This document shows positions 1 through 8,132 of a stretch of 64,000 nt of DNA, in pieces. The stretch is from Pradoshia eiseniae (lineage in GTDB: Bacteria; Bacillota; Bacilli; Bacillales; Pradoshiaceae). Every line of letters begins with the position of its first letter. Within the stretch, counting starts at the first letter, position 1. A model generated the notes under the pieces. The model had not been told where the DNA came from. It ran no database searches and saw only the letters and a program-made list of their open reading frames with translations. The DNA lies in assembly GCF_002946355.1 (NCBI RefSeq), contig NZ_PKOZ01000003.1, positions 53,224 to 117,223 of the forward strand. The letters are read 5' to 3'. The position numbers were made by a program, and so were the translations under genes.

Positions 1-1015
1 AGAAATTGACTGTTTTTTTGATGGCATGATAAACCCTTGCCGATGTTGGCAAATAGTGCTCCTCAAGGGCAAAGAATGGAACCGGAACATCAAATCCTGC
101 GATGCGTTCAATCGGTGATTTCATATAAAGGAAGGAGTAATCATTAATAATGGATACAATATCATTGCCTACCCCGCCAGTTTCATGTGCCTCATGTACA
201 ATGACCGCTCTCCCAGTTCTCTGGACCGATTCAGAAATGATGTCACGATCGATAGGGTATAAGGTTCTTAAGTCAATGACATCACAGGTGATGCCCTCCT
301 TCTCGGCTTGCTCAGCCGCCTTCATGGCCACCTGTACCATCGCTCCCCAAGCGATGAGTGTCACATCCTCCCCTTCTTTTACTTTTTTGCCCTTGCCGAT
401 CTCTACCATGTATTTCCCTTCAGGCACCTCATCCCGAACGGAGCGGTAAAGCTTCAATGGCTCTAGAAATAAGACCGGGTCAGGATCTTCAATGGACGCG
501 ATTAAAAGCCCCTTTGCATCATGCGCGGACGATGGGCAGACAACCTTAATCCCAGGCATATGGGTGAATAAGGCCTCTACACTGTCTGAATGGATTTCCG
601 GTGCACGGATACCCGCTCCATAAGGGGCGCGAATGACCATCGGCACCGTATAGCGTCCCATCGTTCTCATGCGCAGCCGGGAAACATGGGTCATGATTTG
701 CTCATAGGCTGGATAGATGAACCCGAAGAATTGCATTTCGGCAATAGGCTTAAACCCGTTAACCGCAAGGCCGACAGAGGTGCCGATAATTCCTGATTCG
801 CTAAGAGGCGTATCCATGACACGGTCCTGGCCAAATCGTTCCTGCAAGCCCTCGGTCGCACGGAAAACCCCGCCGTTTTTACCAATATCCTCCCCTAGCA
901 AGAGTACGCGTTCATCCTCTTCAAGCATGGTTCCCAATCCGTCCGTTATCGCCTGAATGAGTGTCATGTTCTTTGTCTTGATGCTTGCTGACAGCTGTTC
1001 TTCTTTTAATGCCAT
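1..1015 (-). CDS. 2-oxoacid dehydrogenase E1 beta subunit (partial, 3' end outside window)
   Basis: This is the transketolase-like beta half of a thiamine-diphosphate E1 decarboxylase, which works with the alpha subunit encoded just upstream to decarboxylate a 2-oxo acid and pass the acyl group to E2. About 338 codons are visible and no stop is reached, so nearly the whole protein is here (family about 325-330 aa). Visible family motifs are GEDIG near the N-terminus, DTPLSESG, and AEMQFFGFIYPA. The ATG overlaps the stop of the alpha gene in a TAATG arrangement, implying translational coupling. Pyruvate, branched-chain and phenylpyruvate enzymes are hard to separate by sequence; the neighbouring phenylalanine dehydrogenase makes an aromatic or broad 2-oxo acid substrate plausible (inference). 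Confidence 0.9.
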   Translation of the reverse strand, partial: MALKEEQLSASIKTKNMTLIQAITDGLGTMLEEDERVLLLGEDIGKNGGVFRATEGLQERFGQDRVMDTPLSESGIIGTSVGLAVNGFKPIAEMQFFGFIYPAYEQIMTHVSRLRMRTMGRYTVPMVIRAPYGAGIRAPEIHSDSVEALFTHMPGIKVVCPSSAHDAKGLLIASIEDPDPVLFLEPLKLYRSVRDEVPEGKYMVEIGKGKKVKEGEDVTLIAWGAMVQVAMKAAEQAEKEGITCDVIDLRTLYPIDRDIISESVQRTGRAVIVHEAHETGGVGNDIVSIINDYSFLYMKSPIERIAGFDVPVPFFALEEHYLPTSARVYHAIKKTVNF

Positions 1016-2082
1016 TAAGCTTCTCCTCCTAACAATTGGAAATACTCTTCCTTTTGCTTCGCGATTGTCCAAGTCGGTGTTTCAAATACATAGTCGAATA
1101 GATCATCTACCTTCGGCTTCGGATAGCTCTCCACTTCTCGGATTGCCTGCTCGACCTCTTCGGTGATTTGATTCTGAATCTGAGTGGTCCACCCCTCATC
1201 CCAGATGCCCTCGTTCTTCATGTAGCGTTCCAGGCGCATAAGCGGATCACGTGTTTGCCTGATTTCATCGCTCTTTGACTGATTGCGGTATTTGGTCGGG
1301 TCATCTGCTGTTGTATGAGCCCCATATCTCCAGGTAACCGCTTCAATTAATGTCGGGCCTTCTCCCTTACGTGCCCGCCCCAAGGCTTCCTTTGTCTGGA
1401 AATAGACCGCGAAAATATCATTCCCATCCACCCGGACGCCTGGTATGCCATAGGCAACCGACTTTTGCGCTACGGTTTCAGAATTCATTTGTTTTTCAAT
1501 CGGAACCGATATGGCAAACCCGTTATTTTGATTAAAAAAGACGGCAGGGACCTTGAATACACTCGCCATGTTCATCCCCTCATGGAAGTCTCCCTCTGAA
1601 GTGGCCCCATCACCAAAATAGGCAATCGCGGCATTTTTCGTCCCTTTTCTCTTCTCAGCCCATGCAGCACCTGCTGCATGGGGAAGCTGTGTCGCAATAG
1701 GCACGGCAGGCGGAAAGATTCTCTTCCCTTCCTCCGGCACACAGCCTTCCACCCGGCCGTTCCAATATAAGAAGGTCCGTGCCATATTGGCGCCGAAGGT
1801 TAAGGTTGCACCGTGGTCGCGATAGGTCGGGAATACCCAATCCTCATTTCCGAGAGCGAGCGCGCTTCCCGCCTGCGCTGCCTCCTGGCCCTCAAACGGT
1901 GCATAGGTTCCTAATCGTCCCTGACGCTGTAAACTGATGGCCTTTCGGTCAAACGTTCTGATTCGAACCATATGATAATAGAACTCTCTCACCAGCTCAT
2001 CGGTTAGTCTTTCTTTATCGCCCTCTCTTACAAGCTGCCCATTTTCATTCATCATTTGATAGATTGGAAATTCAATCGTCAT
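1015..2082 (-). CDS. 2-oxoacid dehydrogenase E1 alpha subunit (PdhA/BkdA-like)
   Basis: Alpha subunit of the ThDP-dependent E1 component, 355 aa, a normal length. The thiamine-diphosphate motif starts with GDG at residues 157-159 and ends with NN at 186-187. The phosphorylation-loop-like region YGAHTTADDPTKYR lies further on. A Shine-Dalgarno GAGGTGAT precedes the ATG. The gene sits 23 nt after the phenylalanine dehydrogenase gene and its stop overlaps the E1 beta start, so all three are probably one transcript. By overall look it is nearer Bacillus PdhA than BkdAA, but the genomic setting (amino acid dehydrogenase, thioesterase, Lrp regulator) argues for oxidative degradation of a 2-oxo acid made from an amino acid rather than for the housekeeping pyruvate complex. 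Confidence 0.9.
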   Translation of the reverse strand: MTIEFPIYQMMNENGQLVREGDKERLTDELVREFYYHMVRIRTFDRKAISLQRQGRLGTYAPFEGQEAAQAGSALALGNEDWVFPTYRDHGATLTFGANMARTFLYWNGRVEGCVPEEGKRIFPPAVPIATQLPHAAGAAWAEKRKGTKNAAIAYFGDGATSEGDFHEGMNMASVFKVPAVFFNQNNGFAISVPIEKQMNSETVAQKSVAYGIPGVRVDGNDIFAVYFQTKEALGRARKGEGPTLIEAVTWRYGAHTTADDPTKYRNQSKSDEIRQTRDPLMRLERYMKNEGIWDEGWTTQIQNQITEEVEQAIREVESYPKPKVDDLFDYVFETPTWTIAKQKEEYFQLLGGEA

Positions 2083-2105
2083 CCGATCACCTCATTATTT
2101 TCTAT

Positions 2106-3245
2106 TTAGTTTCGTACATCCCATTTAGGCGGCTTGCTATGAGAAAAGAAATGATTGAGTCTCTTTCGGTCCTCGATTCTCTTTTCACACAAGCGATCCG
2201 CTGCCTCGGCTGTTGTCATATTATCTAGCTCAGCCTGCCTATATACTTCAAGCAAGGAATGATAAATGGTTTTTGTTTTGGTCAATACGCGTTCCTTATT
2301 CGCCCCATATAACTCATCAGCCACCTGAATAAGGCCTCCGCAATTGATCATATAGTCAGGCGCATAGAGAATCCCCTTCTCCTTCACTTTCTCCCCGTGC
2401 CGGTCATGCAGGAGCTGGTTATTGGCCGAACCTGCTATGGCCTTCACCTTCATGACAGAGAGCGTCTCATCATTGATGACTCCTCCGCCTGCACACGGGA
2501 CGAACACATCGGCCTCCGCCGCATAAATCTCCTTGCTATCCACGCTCTTGACCATTCCTCCATGATTCCTCGCCAGTTCCTTCACTTTCTCTACAGCTTC
2601 ATCGTTAATATCCGTCACATAAAGGTCTGCCCCTCTGATGAGAAGCTGTTCAGCTACCTTTAGCCCAACCTTTCCAAGGCCTTGAATTGCATATGTTCTG
2701 CCAGCAAGCTCATCTGTCCCGAATGTCACCTTATTAGTAGCCTGCAACCCATAGATGACACCTAATGCGGTTGGGACGGATGAATCCCCGCCGCCTCCAT
2801 AAGCCTCCGGAATCCCCGTTATGCAGCTCGTTTCTCGTGATGCATGAATGAAATCCTCCATATTCGTTCCCATATCTGTTCCGGTATAGAACCTTCCATT
2901 CAACGAATCTACAAAGCGCCCGAAGGCTCGAAACATATGAGGCGTTTTATCCTTTAACGGGTCCCCAATGATGACTGCCTTTCCCCCGCCAAAATCCACA
3001 TCTGCTGCCGCACATTTATACGTCATCCCTTTTGAGAGGCGCAATGCATCCTGAAGGGCATCCGCCATTCCTCTGTATGGCTGCATCCGGCATCCCCCCA
3101 GAGCCGGACCAAGCGCCGTATTGTGAATGGCAATAATGGCCTTAAGGCCAGTGGATGGATCGTTGCAGAATATTACCTGCTCATGCTCCTGCATATTCTC
3201 TAATATCATTTCATTCATCTGCACTGTTTGATTGACCGCGTTCAT
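2106..3245 (-). CDS. pdh: Phenylalanine dehydrogenase
   Basis: NAD-dependent amino acid dehydrogenase of the Glu/Leu/Phe/Val family (379 aa), predicted to deaminate L-phenylalanine to phenylpyruvate. Catalytic lysines are Lys77 (MTYK) and Lys89 (GGGK); the Rossmann motif is GLGKVG near residue 188. It is a phenylalanine rather than leucine enzyme because it carries TGTD with Gly122 and GGLIQ with Leu304, matching the Gly124/Leu307 pair of Lysinibacillus sphaericus PheDH, where leucine dehydrogenases have Ala and Val. It also shares the C-terminal PKW segment and overall length of PheDH (LeuDH is about 365 aa). GGAGGG lies 8 nt before the ATG. Phenylalanine or broader aromatic/aliphatic preference cannot be settled from sequence. 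Confidence 0.88.
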   Translation of the reverse strand: MNAVNQTVQMNEMILENMQEHEQVIFCNDPSTGLKAIIAIHNTALGPALGGCRMQPYRGMADALQDALRLSKGMTYKCAAADVDFGGGKAVIIGDPLKDKTPHMFRAFGRFVDSLNGRFYTGTDMGTNMEDFIHASRETSCITGIPEAYGGGGDSSVPTALGVIYGLQATNKVTFGTDELAGRTYAIQGLGKVGLKVAEQLLIRGADLYVTDINDEAVEKVKELARNHGGMVKSVDSKEIYAAEADVFVPCAGGGVINDETLSVMKVKAIAGSANNQLLHDRHGEKVKEKGILYAPDYMINCGGLIQVADELYGANKERVLTKTKTIYHSLLEVYRQAELDNMTTAEAADRLCEKRIEDRKRLNHFFSHSKPPKWDVRN

Positions 3246-3275
3246 TCGCCATTCCCTCCATTATTTATCTCTATA

Positions 3276-3290
3276 TAGAAAGCGCTTACA
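3276..3290. promoter_or_regulatory. Candidate cre (CcpA) site before phenylalanine dehydrogenase
   Basis: TAGAAAGCGCTTACA matches the cre consensus WTGNAANCGNWNNCW at every fixed position except the second (A for T). It lies 31 nt upstream of the dehydrogenase start, between that gene and the thioesterase gene. A CcpA roadblock or repression of the catabolic genes when a better carbon source is present would make sense. Binding is not shown. Confidence 0.4.
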
Positions 3291-3302
3291 AATCACTGTT
3301 CA

Positions 3303-3713
3303 TTAATTGGATTCTTGCGTTGTCATGGATTGCTTTAACCGGGACTCCATCGTCTCCTTCAAAACGATGCCCTGCTTAACCTCGCCAATCCCGATCAATC
3401 CTGACTCATTGCGTATCTCAACGGCCGTCACGATTACATTCGGTGTCAATTTAGTCACAACAGCTTTCACATAAACCATCGTCCCCTCAGCGGTTGGGGC
3501 AATATGCTTTACAGATACAGCTCCGCCCACCCCCTCCTCATGCTCTTCCAGATAGGGCAGGATAATCTTTCGTGAGGCCCATTCCATGTGATAAACCATC
3601 GCTACAGTCGAATACGCACGATGGACAATATTCCCTTCAAATTGAGCAAACATCTCTTCGGTCACCATGGCCGTCACCACTGCCTCAGCTCCAACTTTTA
3701 AGCCTGTTTTCAT
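3303..3713 (-). CDS. Hotdog-fold acyl-CoA thioesterase, FlK-like
   Basis: 136-aa hotdog-fold thioesterase resembling fluoroacetyl-CoA thioesterase FlK. The FlK catalytic trio is visible: Thr36 (YST), Glu44 (MEWA) and His70 (VKHIAPT). It is the first gene of the minus-strand operon, with GGAGGA in front of the ATG, 57 nt upstream of phenylalanine dehydrogenase. In this operon the E1 complex should yield acyl-CoA products such as phenylacetyl-CoA or branched acyl-CoA, so a role in releasing CoA from such thioesters, or in clearing a toxic acyl-CoA, is a reasonable inference. The actual substrate is unknown. Confidence 0.75.
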   Translation of the reverse strand: MKTGLKVGAEAVVTAMVTEEMFAQFEGNIVHRAYSTVAMVYHMEWASRKIILPYLEEHEEGVGGAVSVKHIAPTAEGTMVYVKAVVTKLTPNVIVTAVEIRNESGLIGIGEVKQGIVLKETMESRLKQSMTTQESN

Positions 3714-3758
3714 CTAATCCTCCTCACATCAGCCAGCGTTCTTACACAAATTTCATTA

Positions 3759-3773
3759 AAAATTTAGAAAATT
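3759..3773. promoter_or_regulatory. CodY-box-like palindrome in the divergent promoter region
   Basis: AAAATTTAGAAAATT matches the CodY consensus AATTTTCWGAAAATT with three mismatches and sits in the 192-nt region between the divergent thioesterase and Lrp genes. Nutritional control by CodY would be usual for an amino acid catabolic operon in Bacillus, but in AT-rich DNA a three-mismatch match is weak evidence. Lrp-type sites probably also lie in this region. Confidence 0.25.
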
Positions 3774-3905
3774 ATGTTTATATCACTTAGAATACGCTAT
3801 AATAAAATTCAGTAACATAACAAAATGTATAAATTTCCAAATGTAAATATTTATTTTGCATAAGTTTTCTATGAATAAACTTCATTTTAAAACGAGGAAT
3901 GGATT

Positions 3906-4373
3906 ATGGATCAATTAGACTTTCGCCTTCTAAGTATTTTACAAAAGGATGGGCGCATAACGATAAGCGATCTATCCAAGCAATTAGCCTTAAGCAGACC
4001 AAGCGTGACCGAACGATTAAACCGGCTCAGGGAAAAGGGCGTTATCGAAGGATTCAGCGCCAGGGTGTGCCCGCGTTCAGTCGGCCGGAATATTGTTGTC
4101 TTTATCCAATTAAGCGACTTCAAGACCGCTTCCTACGCCGAATTCGAAAAGAAAATCCTCGATGATCCCGATATCATCGAAATTCACCGCCTGACCGGCT
4201 CTGTCAGCTATCTTCTGAAGGCCGCCGTGCCTGGGATGGAGCAGCTCAACCAGCTAATTGAAAAGCTGAACCCATATGGCAATGTCAACACATCAATCGT
4301 CCTGTCTTCCCCATTGTCCTTCAGCCCCATTACCCCTGTTCAGGAAGAATTGAAATCCCGTCCCATTAACTGA
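3906..4373 (+). CDS. Lrp/AsnC family transcriptional regulator
   Basis: 155-aa feast/famine regulator with an N-terminal winged helix-turn-helix (residues about 3-60, starting DQLDFRLLSILQKDGR) and a C-terminal RAM ligand-binding domain. GAGGA lies just upstream of the ATG. It is divergent from the thioesterase-phenylalanine dehydrogenase-E1 operon, which is the classical arrangement for an Lrp protein that senses the amino acid its target operon degrades. Phenylalanine or another aromatic amino acid as effector is an inference from context. Confidence 0.88.
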   Translation: MDQLDFRLLSILQKDGRITISDLSKQLALSRPSVTERLNRLREKGVIEGFSARVCPRSVGRNIVVFIQLSDFKTASYAEFEKKILDDPDIIEIHRLTGSVSYLLKAAVPGMEQLNQLIEKLNPYGNVNTSIVLSSPLSFSPITPVQEELKSRPIN

Positions 4374-4386
4374 ACAACCTTAAGGA

Positions 4387-4413
4387 GGGAAGGTGATCTG
4401 CGGACACCTTCCC
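4387..4413 (+). terminator. Rho-independent terminator after the Lrp gene
   Basis: GGGAAGGTG and CACCTTCCC form a 9-bp stem with a 9-nt loop, followed by a T-rich stretch (ATCCTTTGTGTTT), 14 nt after the Lrp stop. Confidence 0.6.
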
Positions 4414-4486
4414 ATCCTTTGTGTTTATTGAAGTCTTTATATAGACGTTATACGAGTGAGACTACATTCAAGAGGAGGATTCAAGC

Positions 4487-4822
4487 GTGGAATTCAATTT
4501 TGGAGACATGACTATTATGCTCCCTTCTTTACCCATAACGATTATCGCAATAATCGTCATTGTCCTCCTTGTAAGGTGGAGCAAGCAATTAGAAACAAGA
4601 CGTTTCACGATTTTCGTTTATTTTTTGATAAGCGCTTATATTACTCCCATCTATATCAGCGGTACAAACGAAGGTGTCATTGAGTTATGGATACCTTTAG
4701 GCTTTATCATCGTTTTTATTTACTTGAAGGGCAGTAAAAGAAACCATCCATCTAAAATGAAAGCTTCTATTCTAGGACTTTGTATAGCCTTGTCTCAGAT
4801 GGCTATTCATTATGTCAGTTAG
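4487..4822 (+). CDS. Small membrane protein of unknown function
   Basis: 111-aa protein starting at GTG, chosen because AAGAGGAGG lies 9 nt upstream. Hydrophobic segments at roughly residues 11-30, 42-58, 66-83 and 92-110 suggest four membrane spans separated by short basic loops. I do not recognise a family. It is followed directly by a short open frame and the disrupted DUF402 gene. Confidence 0.6.
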   Translation: MEFNFGDMTIMLPSLPITIIAIIVIVLLVRWSKQLETRRFTIFVYFLISAYITPIYISGTNEGVIELWIPLGFIIVFIYLKGSKRNHPSKMKASILGLCIALSQMAIHYVS

Positions 4823-4958
4823 TTTTTTGTACTCCACTCGAGGCAGCAGACGAGCATTTACACAATCACCGCAGAGGATAAAAGGCTATTACAAGGTCAT
4901 TGACGATAAGAAGCTGCCTATTCTCTTTGGAGCAAGCGATATTTTCAAGCTTTTATAA
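4812..4958 (+). CDS. Possible 48-aa ORF or gene remnant
   Basis: This open frame begins at an ATG inside the 3' end of the preceding membrane-protein gene and ends 11 nt before the DUF402 start. Its second half (KGYYKVIDDKKLPILFGAS) has a natural protein-like composition, while its start has no convincing ribosome site. It could be the tail of a decayed gene; no family is recognised. Confidence 0.25.
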   Translation: MSVSFLYSTRGSRRAFTQSPQRIKGYYKVIDDKKLPILFGASDIFKLL

Positions 4959-4969
4959 AGGAGAGAATC

Positions 4970-5512
4970 ATGCTTAAACGAAAATATGGCGAGCGTCCAG
5001 ACTGGAGCCGCATTTAACAAAAAAAGTATGCACAAACCTATCTTGAGACAGACGAATTTAAAGGGTATATAACCTTGCTGCACATGGTTCAACTAACTGA
5101 ACCCTTAATCGTTCAATATGATAAGAAGGAAGTCTGCATAGCCAATGAAGGGTATTCTTGGCTTCAGCAATTTCCAGCTGATAAGCACCACTCCGTAACG
5201 ACCATGTTTGACGAAGAAGGAAATATTATTCAGTGGTATATCGATATATGCCTCAGCAACGGTTGTGAGGATGGCAAGCCGTGGATGGATGATTTATATT
5301 TAGATATCATTCTCTTTCCAACAGGAAAAATCATCATAAAAGATACGGATGAGCTGGAAGATGCCTATAAAAGCGGAATCATTCATAAAGAGCTGTATGA
5401 TCTTGCTTGGAAGGAAGTGAACAGAGTAAATAGAATGCTATGCGCCGGGGATTTTCCTTTAGTTCGATTAGCCTCAGAGCATAAAACCCAGCTAATGGGC
5501 CTTCTAAAATGA
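4970..5512 (+). pseudogene. DUF402 family protein gene interrupted by one in-frame stop
   Basis: Read from the ATG at 4970, which has GGAGAG just upstream, the frame gives MLKRKYGERPDWSRI, then TAA at 5015-5017, and continues in the same frame without further stops to 5512. The downstream part carries the DUF402 core (EVCIANEGYSWLQQFPADKH, VTTMFDEEGNIIQWYIDIC, WMDDLYLDIILFPTG), with the Asp-rich segment that binds metal in DUF402 phosphohydrolases. Codon 16 is the only lesion. Either the gene was recently inactivated, the base is a sequencing error, or translation restarts at the ATG at 5075, which lacks an obvious ribosome site. If intact it would be about 180 aa. Confidence 0.75.
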
Positions 5513-5581
5513 TTATTCAGAGATATCATCTAGTTTGTTAATCTATGTTGATACTATAACGTAAAGGGGTGTCTAACATCC

Positions 5582-6658
5582 ATGCACTTATCAAAGGCGC
5601 AGAGATTTGCTATTGAGCATATTGAAGCTTGGGCAAAGCAGCATAAACATGAAGCAAGATTAACCATTAATCATATTTTAGAAATGTCAAACATATCAAC
5701 AGATACCTTCGAAAAAGCCGTTGATGCCATAAAGACAAATGCCAGAATTAGCTTGCATTTTCATCCAGATCGGCTCGATTCCAGCTTAAACAGCATTGCC
5801 GAATCATTATTCATGCAGGGGGAATATAAAAGTCAATTTGAAACCTTGATCTCAAGCGGAAGTGTATCTGCTGTTCCTGGCGGCGAACGGGACCTTTGGG
5901 AGAAAAGGATGTTTGGAGGAGCCTATCATATTGGGGGTGCAGCCATTAGCGAACGTCCTAAGTATGGTGCACTGAATTTGATGTTACCTTCAGATGGACC
6001 TGCCCCTCGCTTTGGTTCATGCTACTTCCTCCTTTATCCAGCAGTCTCTCATCGTTCTTCATTTACCTATTTAGATTCTCATCTAGAAATAAAGGAAAAA
6101 GGAACATATAAGGAATTTGATTTAATTCTCGCAGCACTTCTGGAGGATTCATTTTCAAGAGAATTTGCACTGGGAGAAAGTGACCTGCAACCTCCTAGGC
6201 TAGTCAATCATTTATTAACAACTCTTTCAAAACCTCAAAAATTTCTCATTGAGGAAAAAGTCCATCGTAATCTTGACCAATACATTGAAGCCCAAATTCA
6301 TGGAAGTCTATCACTTAAAGACGATGTTGAGATATTAGTAGCAGACAGTTCTTTTAAAGGAACAGATATAGGAGAAATAATGGAGCAACTATGCTCTAAG
6401 TTTTCCATTAAACTATATTGGCGCAGAGGGTTTAATCTTAAAGTACAGGATGTACCTTCTGATTTTAGAGGAGCTAAAATGCCTGTTTTAGCACATCGTA
6501 TTGCCGAAAGGAAATATATTAATGCGCGAATCATTGGCTCTGCCATGAAAGAAATGTACTTACATCCTGATCAATGGTCTGATTATGGAACGATGAAAGA
6601 GATCGTTCAGGATTTCAAGCTATTATGGCATGTGCTTGTTAGATATGGCTCATACTAG
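5582..6658 (+). CDS. DUF3626 family protein
   Basis: 358-aa soluble protein. It resembles DUF3626 proteins through the segments HFHPDRL (about residues 59-65), YKSQFETLISSGSVSAVPGG and DLWEKRMFGGAYH. The conserved histidines, acids and glycines suggest an enzyme, but no biochemical activity is known to me for this family. A GGGG-containing ribosome site lies 12-19 nt before the ATG. It stands alone between the broken DUF402 gene and a long intergenic region. Confidence 0.7.
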   Translation: MHLSKAQRFAIEHIEAWAKQHKHEARLTINHILEMSNISTDTFEKAVDAIKTNARISLHFHPDRLDSSLNSIAESLFMQGEYKSQFETLISSGSVSAVPGGERDLWEKRMFGGAYHIGGAAISERPKYGALNLMLPSDGPAPRFGSCYFLLYPAVSHRSSFTYLDSHLEIKEKGTYKEFDLILAALLEDSFSREFALGESDLQPPRLVNHLLTTLSKPQKFLIEEKVHRNLDQYIEAQIHGSLSLKDDVEILVADSSFKGTDIGEIMEQLCSKFSIKLYWRRGFNLKVQDVPSDFRGAKMPVLAHRIAERKYINARIIGSAMKEMYLHPDQWSDYGTMKEIVQDFKLLWHVLVRYGSY

Positions 6659-6684
6659 TTGAATAGAACAGGATAAATAATAAA

Positions 6685-6703
6685 CCAGCCAAAAAGGGGC
6701 TGG
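6685..6703. terminator. Hairpin between the DUF3626 gene and the repeat region
   Basis: CCAGCC and GGCTGG form a 6-bp stem. On the minus strand it is followed by TTTATTATT, so it may end minus-strand transcripts coming from the permease operon. On the plus strand the T tract is missing. Confidence 0.35.
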
Positions 6704-6820
6704 CACATAAGTATTTCAGTCAATGCTAAACTCGACCTATTAGGTTTCTGGTTTTTATTTATGTTCAATAGGTTTGTTCATTCTGCATACCATTATGAAT
6801 AAATAGTGAACTGGAGCTAA

Positions 6821-6920
6821 AATCCGCTCGACTCATGCGGATCGTCGAGGAAAGGCTGAGACCCAGCAGGTGTAGACGAGGAGGCTAAAGCCTTCCTCCC
6901 CGCGGAAAGCGAGCCTCTTC
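6821..6920 (+). repeat. Degenerate copy of a Bacillaceae intergenic repeat
   Basis: A GC-rich block of about 100 nt with the recurring words CCGCTCGAC, CATGCGG, GACGAGGAGGCT and CCGCGGAAAGCGAG. These resemble the roughly 100-nt structured repeat scattered through intergenic regions of many Bacillus-related genomes (recollection, not a search). Its composition is clearly richer in GC than the flanking AT-rich DNA. It may fold as an RNA; its function is unknown. Confidence 0.5.
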
Positions 6921-7073
6921 ACTGCTTATGGTTTTTTGAACCATTTCACTTAAACTAATCCTTTCTTCTGAATCAGCTTCATACCATTGGTCTATCAGAA
7001 GCCACTTACCAATTAGATACCATTCACTCCTAAGATAATTATGAAGAGAATAGTTACTGGCTTTTTTAACATA
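6885..7073 (-). pseudogene. Remnant of a coding region running into the repeat
   Basis: On the minus strand a 62-codon frame with no start codon reads smoothly, for example HNYLRSEWYLIGKWLLIDQW and YEADSEERISLSEMVQKT, and then enters the repeat (EEARFPRGGRL) and stops. The composition (W, Y, E, K) is unlike random AT-rich spacer. It lies downstream of the two ABC permease genes on the same strand, so it could be the 3' end of a lost third gene of that operon. No family is recognised. Confidence 0.35.
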
Positions 7074-7130
7074 CTAGCACCTCTTGTCCCTCCGCTTTTT
7101 CCCCTGATAGTCATCGCTAAATCCTGTCGC

Positions 7131-8132
7131 CTATTTTATAAAAACTTGTTTTTTTGGTAAATCCACCTTTGTCTTGCTGGTAGTCTTTTTATATTGCAGC
7201 CCACGATTGTTCTCCATAATAATTTGTTTATCAATGCCATCTCTCATCATGTTTAATACGAAAATAGACAAAGTAAACATAACTACTGGAGCTAAAATGA
7301 TCCAAGGAGCTGTCCAAAGTTCATTTCGATCTATTCCGATTAATCCTGACCATTCATTGCTTAAGGAAATGATTTTTGTCGTATCAGTCAAACTATCATA
7401 ACTCTCTATTCTTCCCCCAATAATTAGAGAGAAAAAGCCCATTTGAACGAGTAGCATCATCAACTGAGATGATTGTTGGATAAACAATAAGACCAATTTT
7501 CGTTTCATATAAGGAAAGACATGTTTATGGATCAAGTGCCATTTAGATGCCCCTAACACTTTGGCGCTAACGATATAGTCTTTCTTTAAAAATAAGCGAA
7601 CCTCTTCACAAAGATACATCGATAACATTGGTAAAAAGACAATCACTAAGACTAACATTTGATAAAAAACTGCCTTTATCATGTTTCCTTCAAATAACTC
7701 TATGTTCGTAAATAAAGGGTAAGAAAATACAAAAACCCAAATAATCGGTGGTATGTAGTAAAATACCGCAAAACTTTTTCTAATCCAGGCTGATAGCCCA
7801 GGTACAAATAGCGCTAATATTAAGCCAATGATAGATGAAATAACCATTTGCATGGTAACCGTAACAAAGACGATAATCAGCGTATATTTCGCACCATCCA
7901 AAACTTTTTCTCCTAAAGATACACCTGAACGATCTGATCCAAAAGGTGGTTTCTCGATTGGTGAAAAAGGTGCTTTTCCTACTAATTCACCTTTTTCATC
8001 ATACATCAGAAGATCCGACGTATGAATGGTTTGGTCACCGTATATCGTATAAATGAAGCTGCCAATCATCAAAGAAATAAAAAAGAACATTCCAGCCAAC
8101 AACCGCTTTGATTTCCATATCTTTGGTCTCAT
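7131..8132 (-). CDS. ABC transporter permease, oligopeptide type (DppC/OppC-like)
   Basis: 333-aa inner-membrane permease with an N-terminal span (about 10-30), a long extracytoplasmic stretch and five further spans. The EAA-type cytoplasmic loop that docks to the ATPase is visible as VSAKVLGASKWHLIHK. I chose the ATG at 8132 because it overlaps the stop of the upstream permease in an ATGA arrangement; a longer frame exists but would overlap by about 90 nt. Partner proteins (ATPases, binding protein) are not encoded nearby, so the substrate cannot be stated. Confidence 0.75.
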   Translation of the reverse strand: MRPKIWKSKRLLAGMFFFISLMIGSFIYTIYGDQTIHTSDLLMYDEKGELVGKAPFSPIEKPPFGSDRSGVSLGEKVLDGAKYTLIIVFVTVTMQMVISSIIGLILALFVPGLSAWIRKSFAVFYYIPPIIWVFVFSYPLFTNIELFEGNMIKAVFYQMLVLVIVFLPMLSMYLCEEVRLFLKKDYIVSAKVLGASKWHLIHKHVFPYMKRKLVLLFIQQSSQLMMLLVQMGFFSLIIGGRIESYDSLTDTTKIISLSNEWSGLIGIDRNELWTAPWIILAPVVMFTLSIFVLNMMRDGIDKQIIMENNRGLQYKKTTSKTKVDLPKKQVFIK

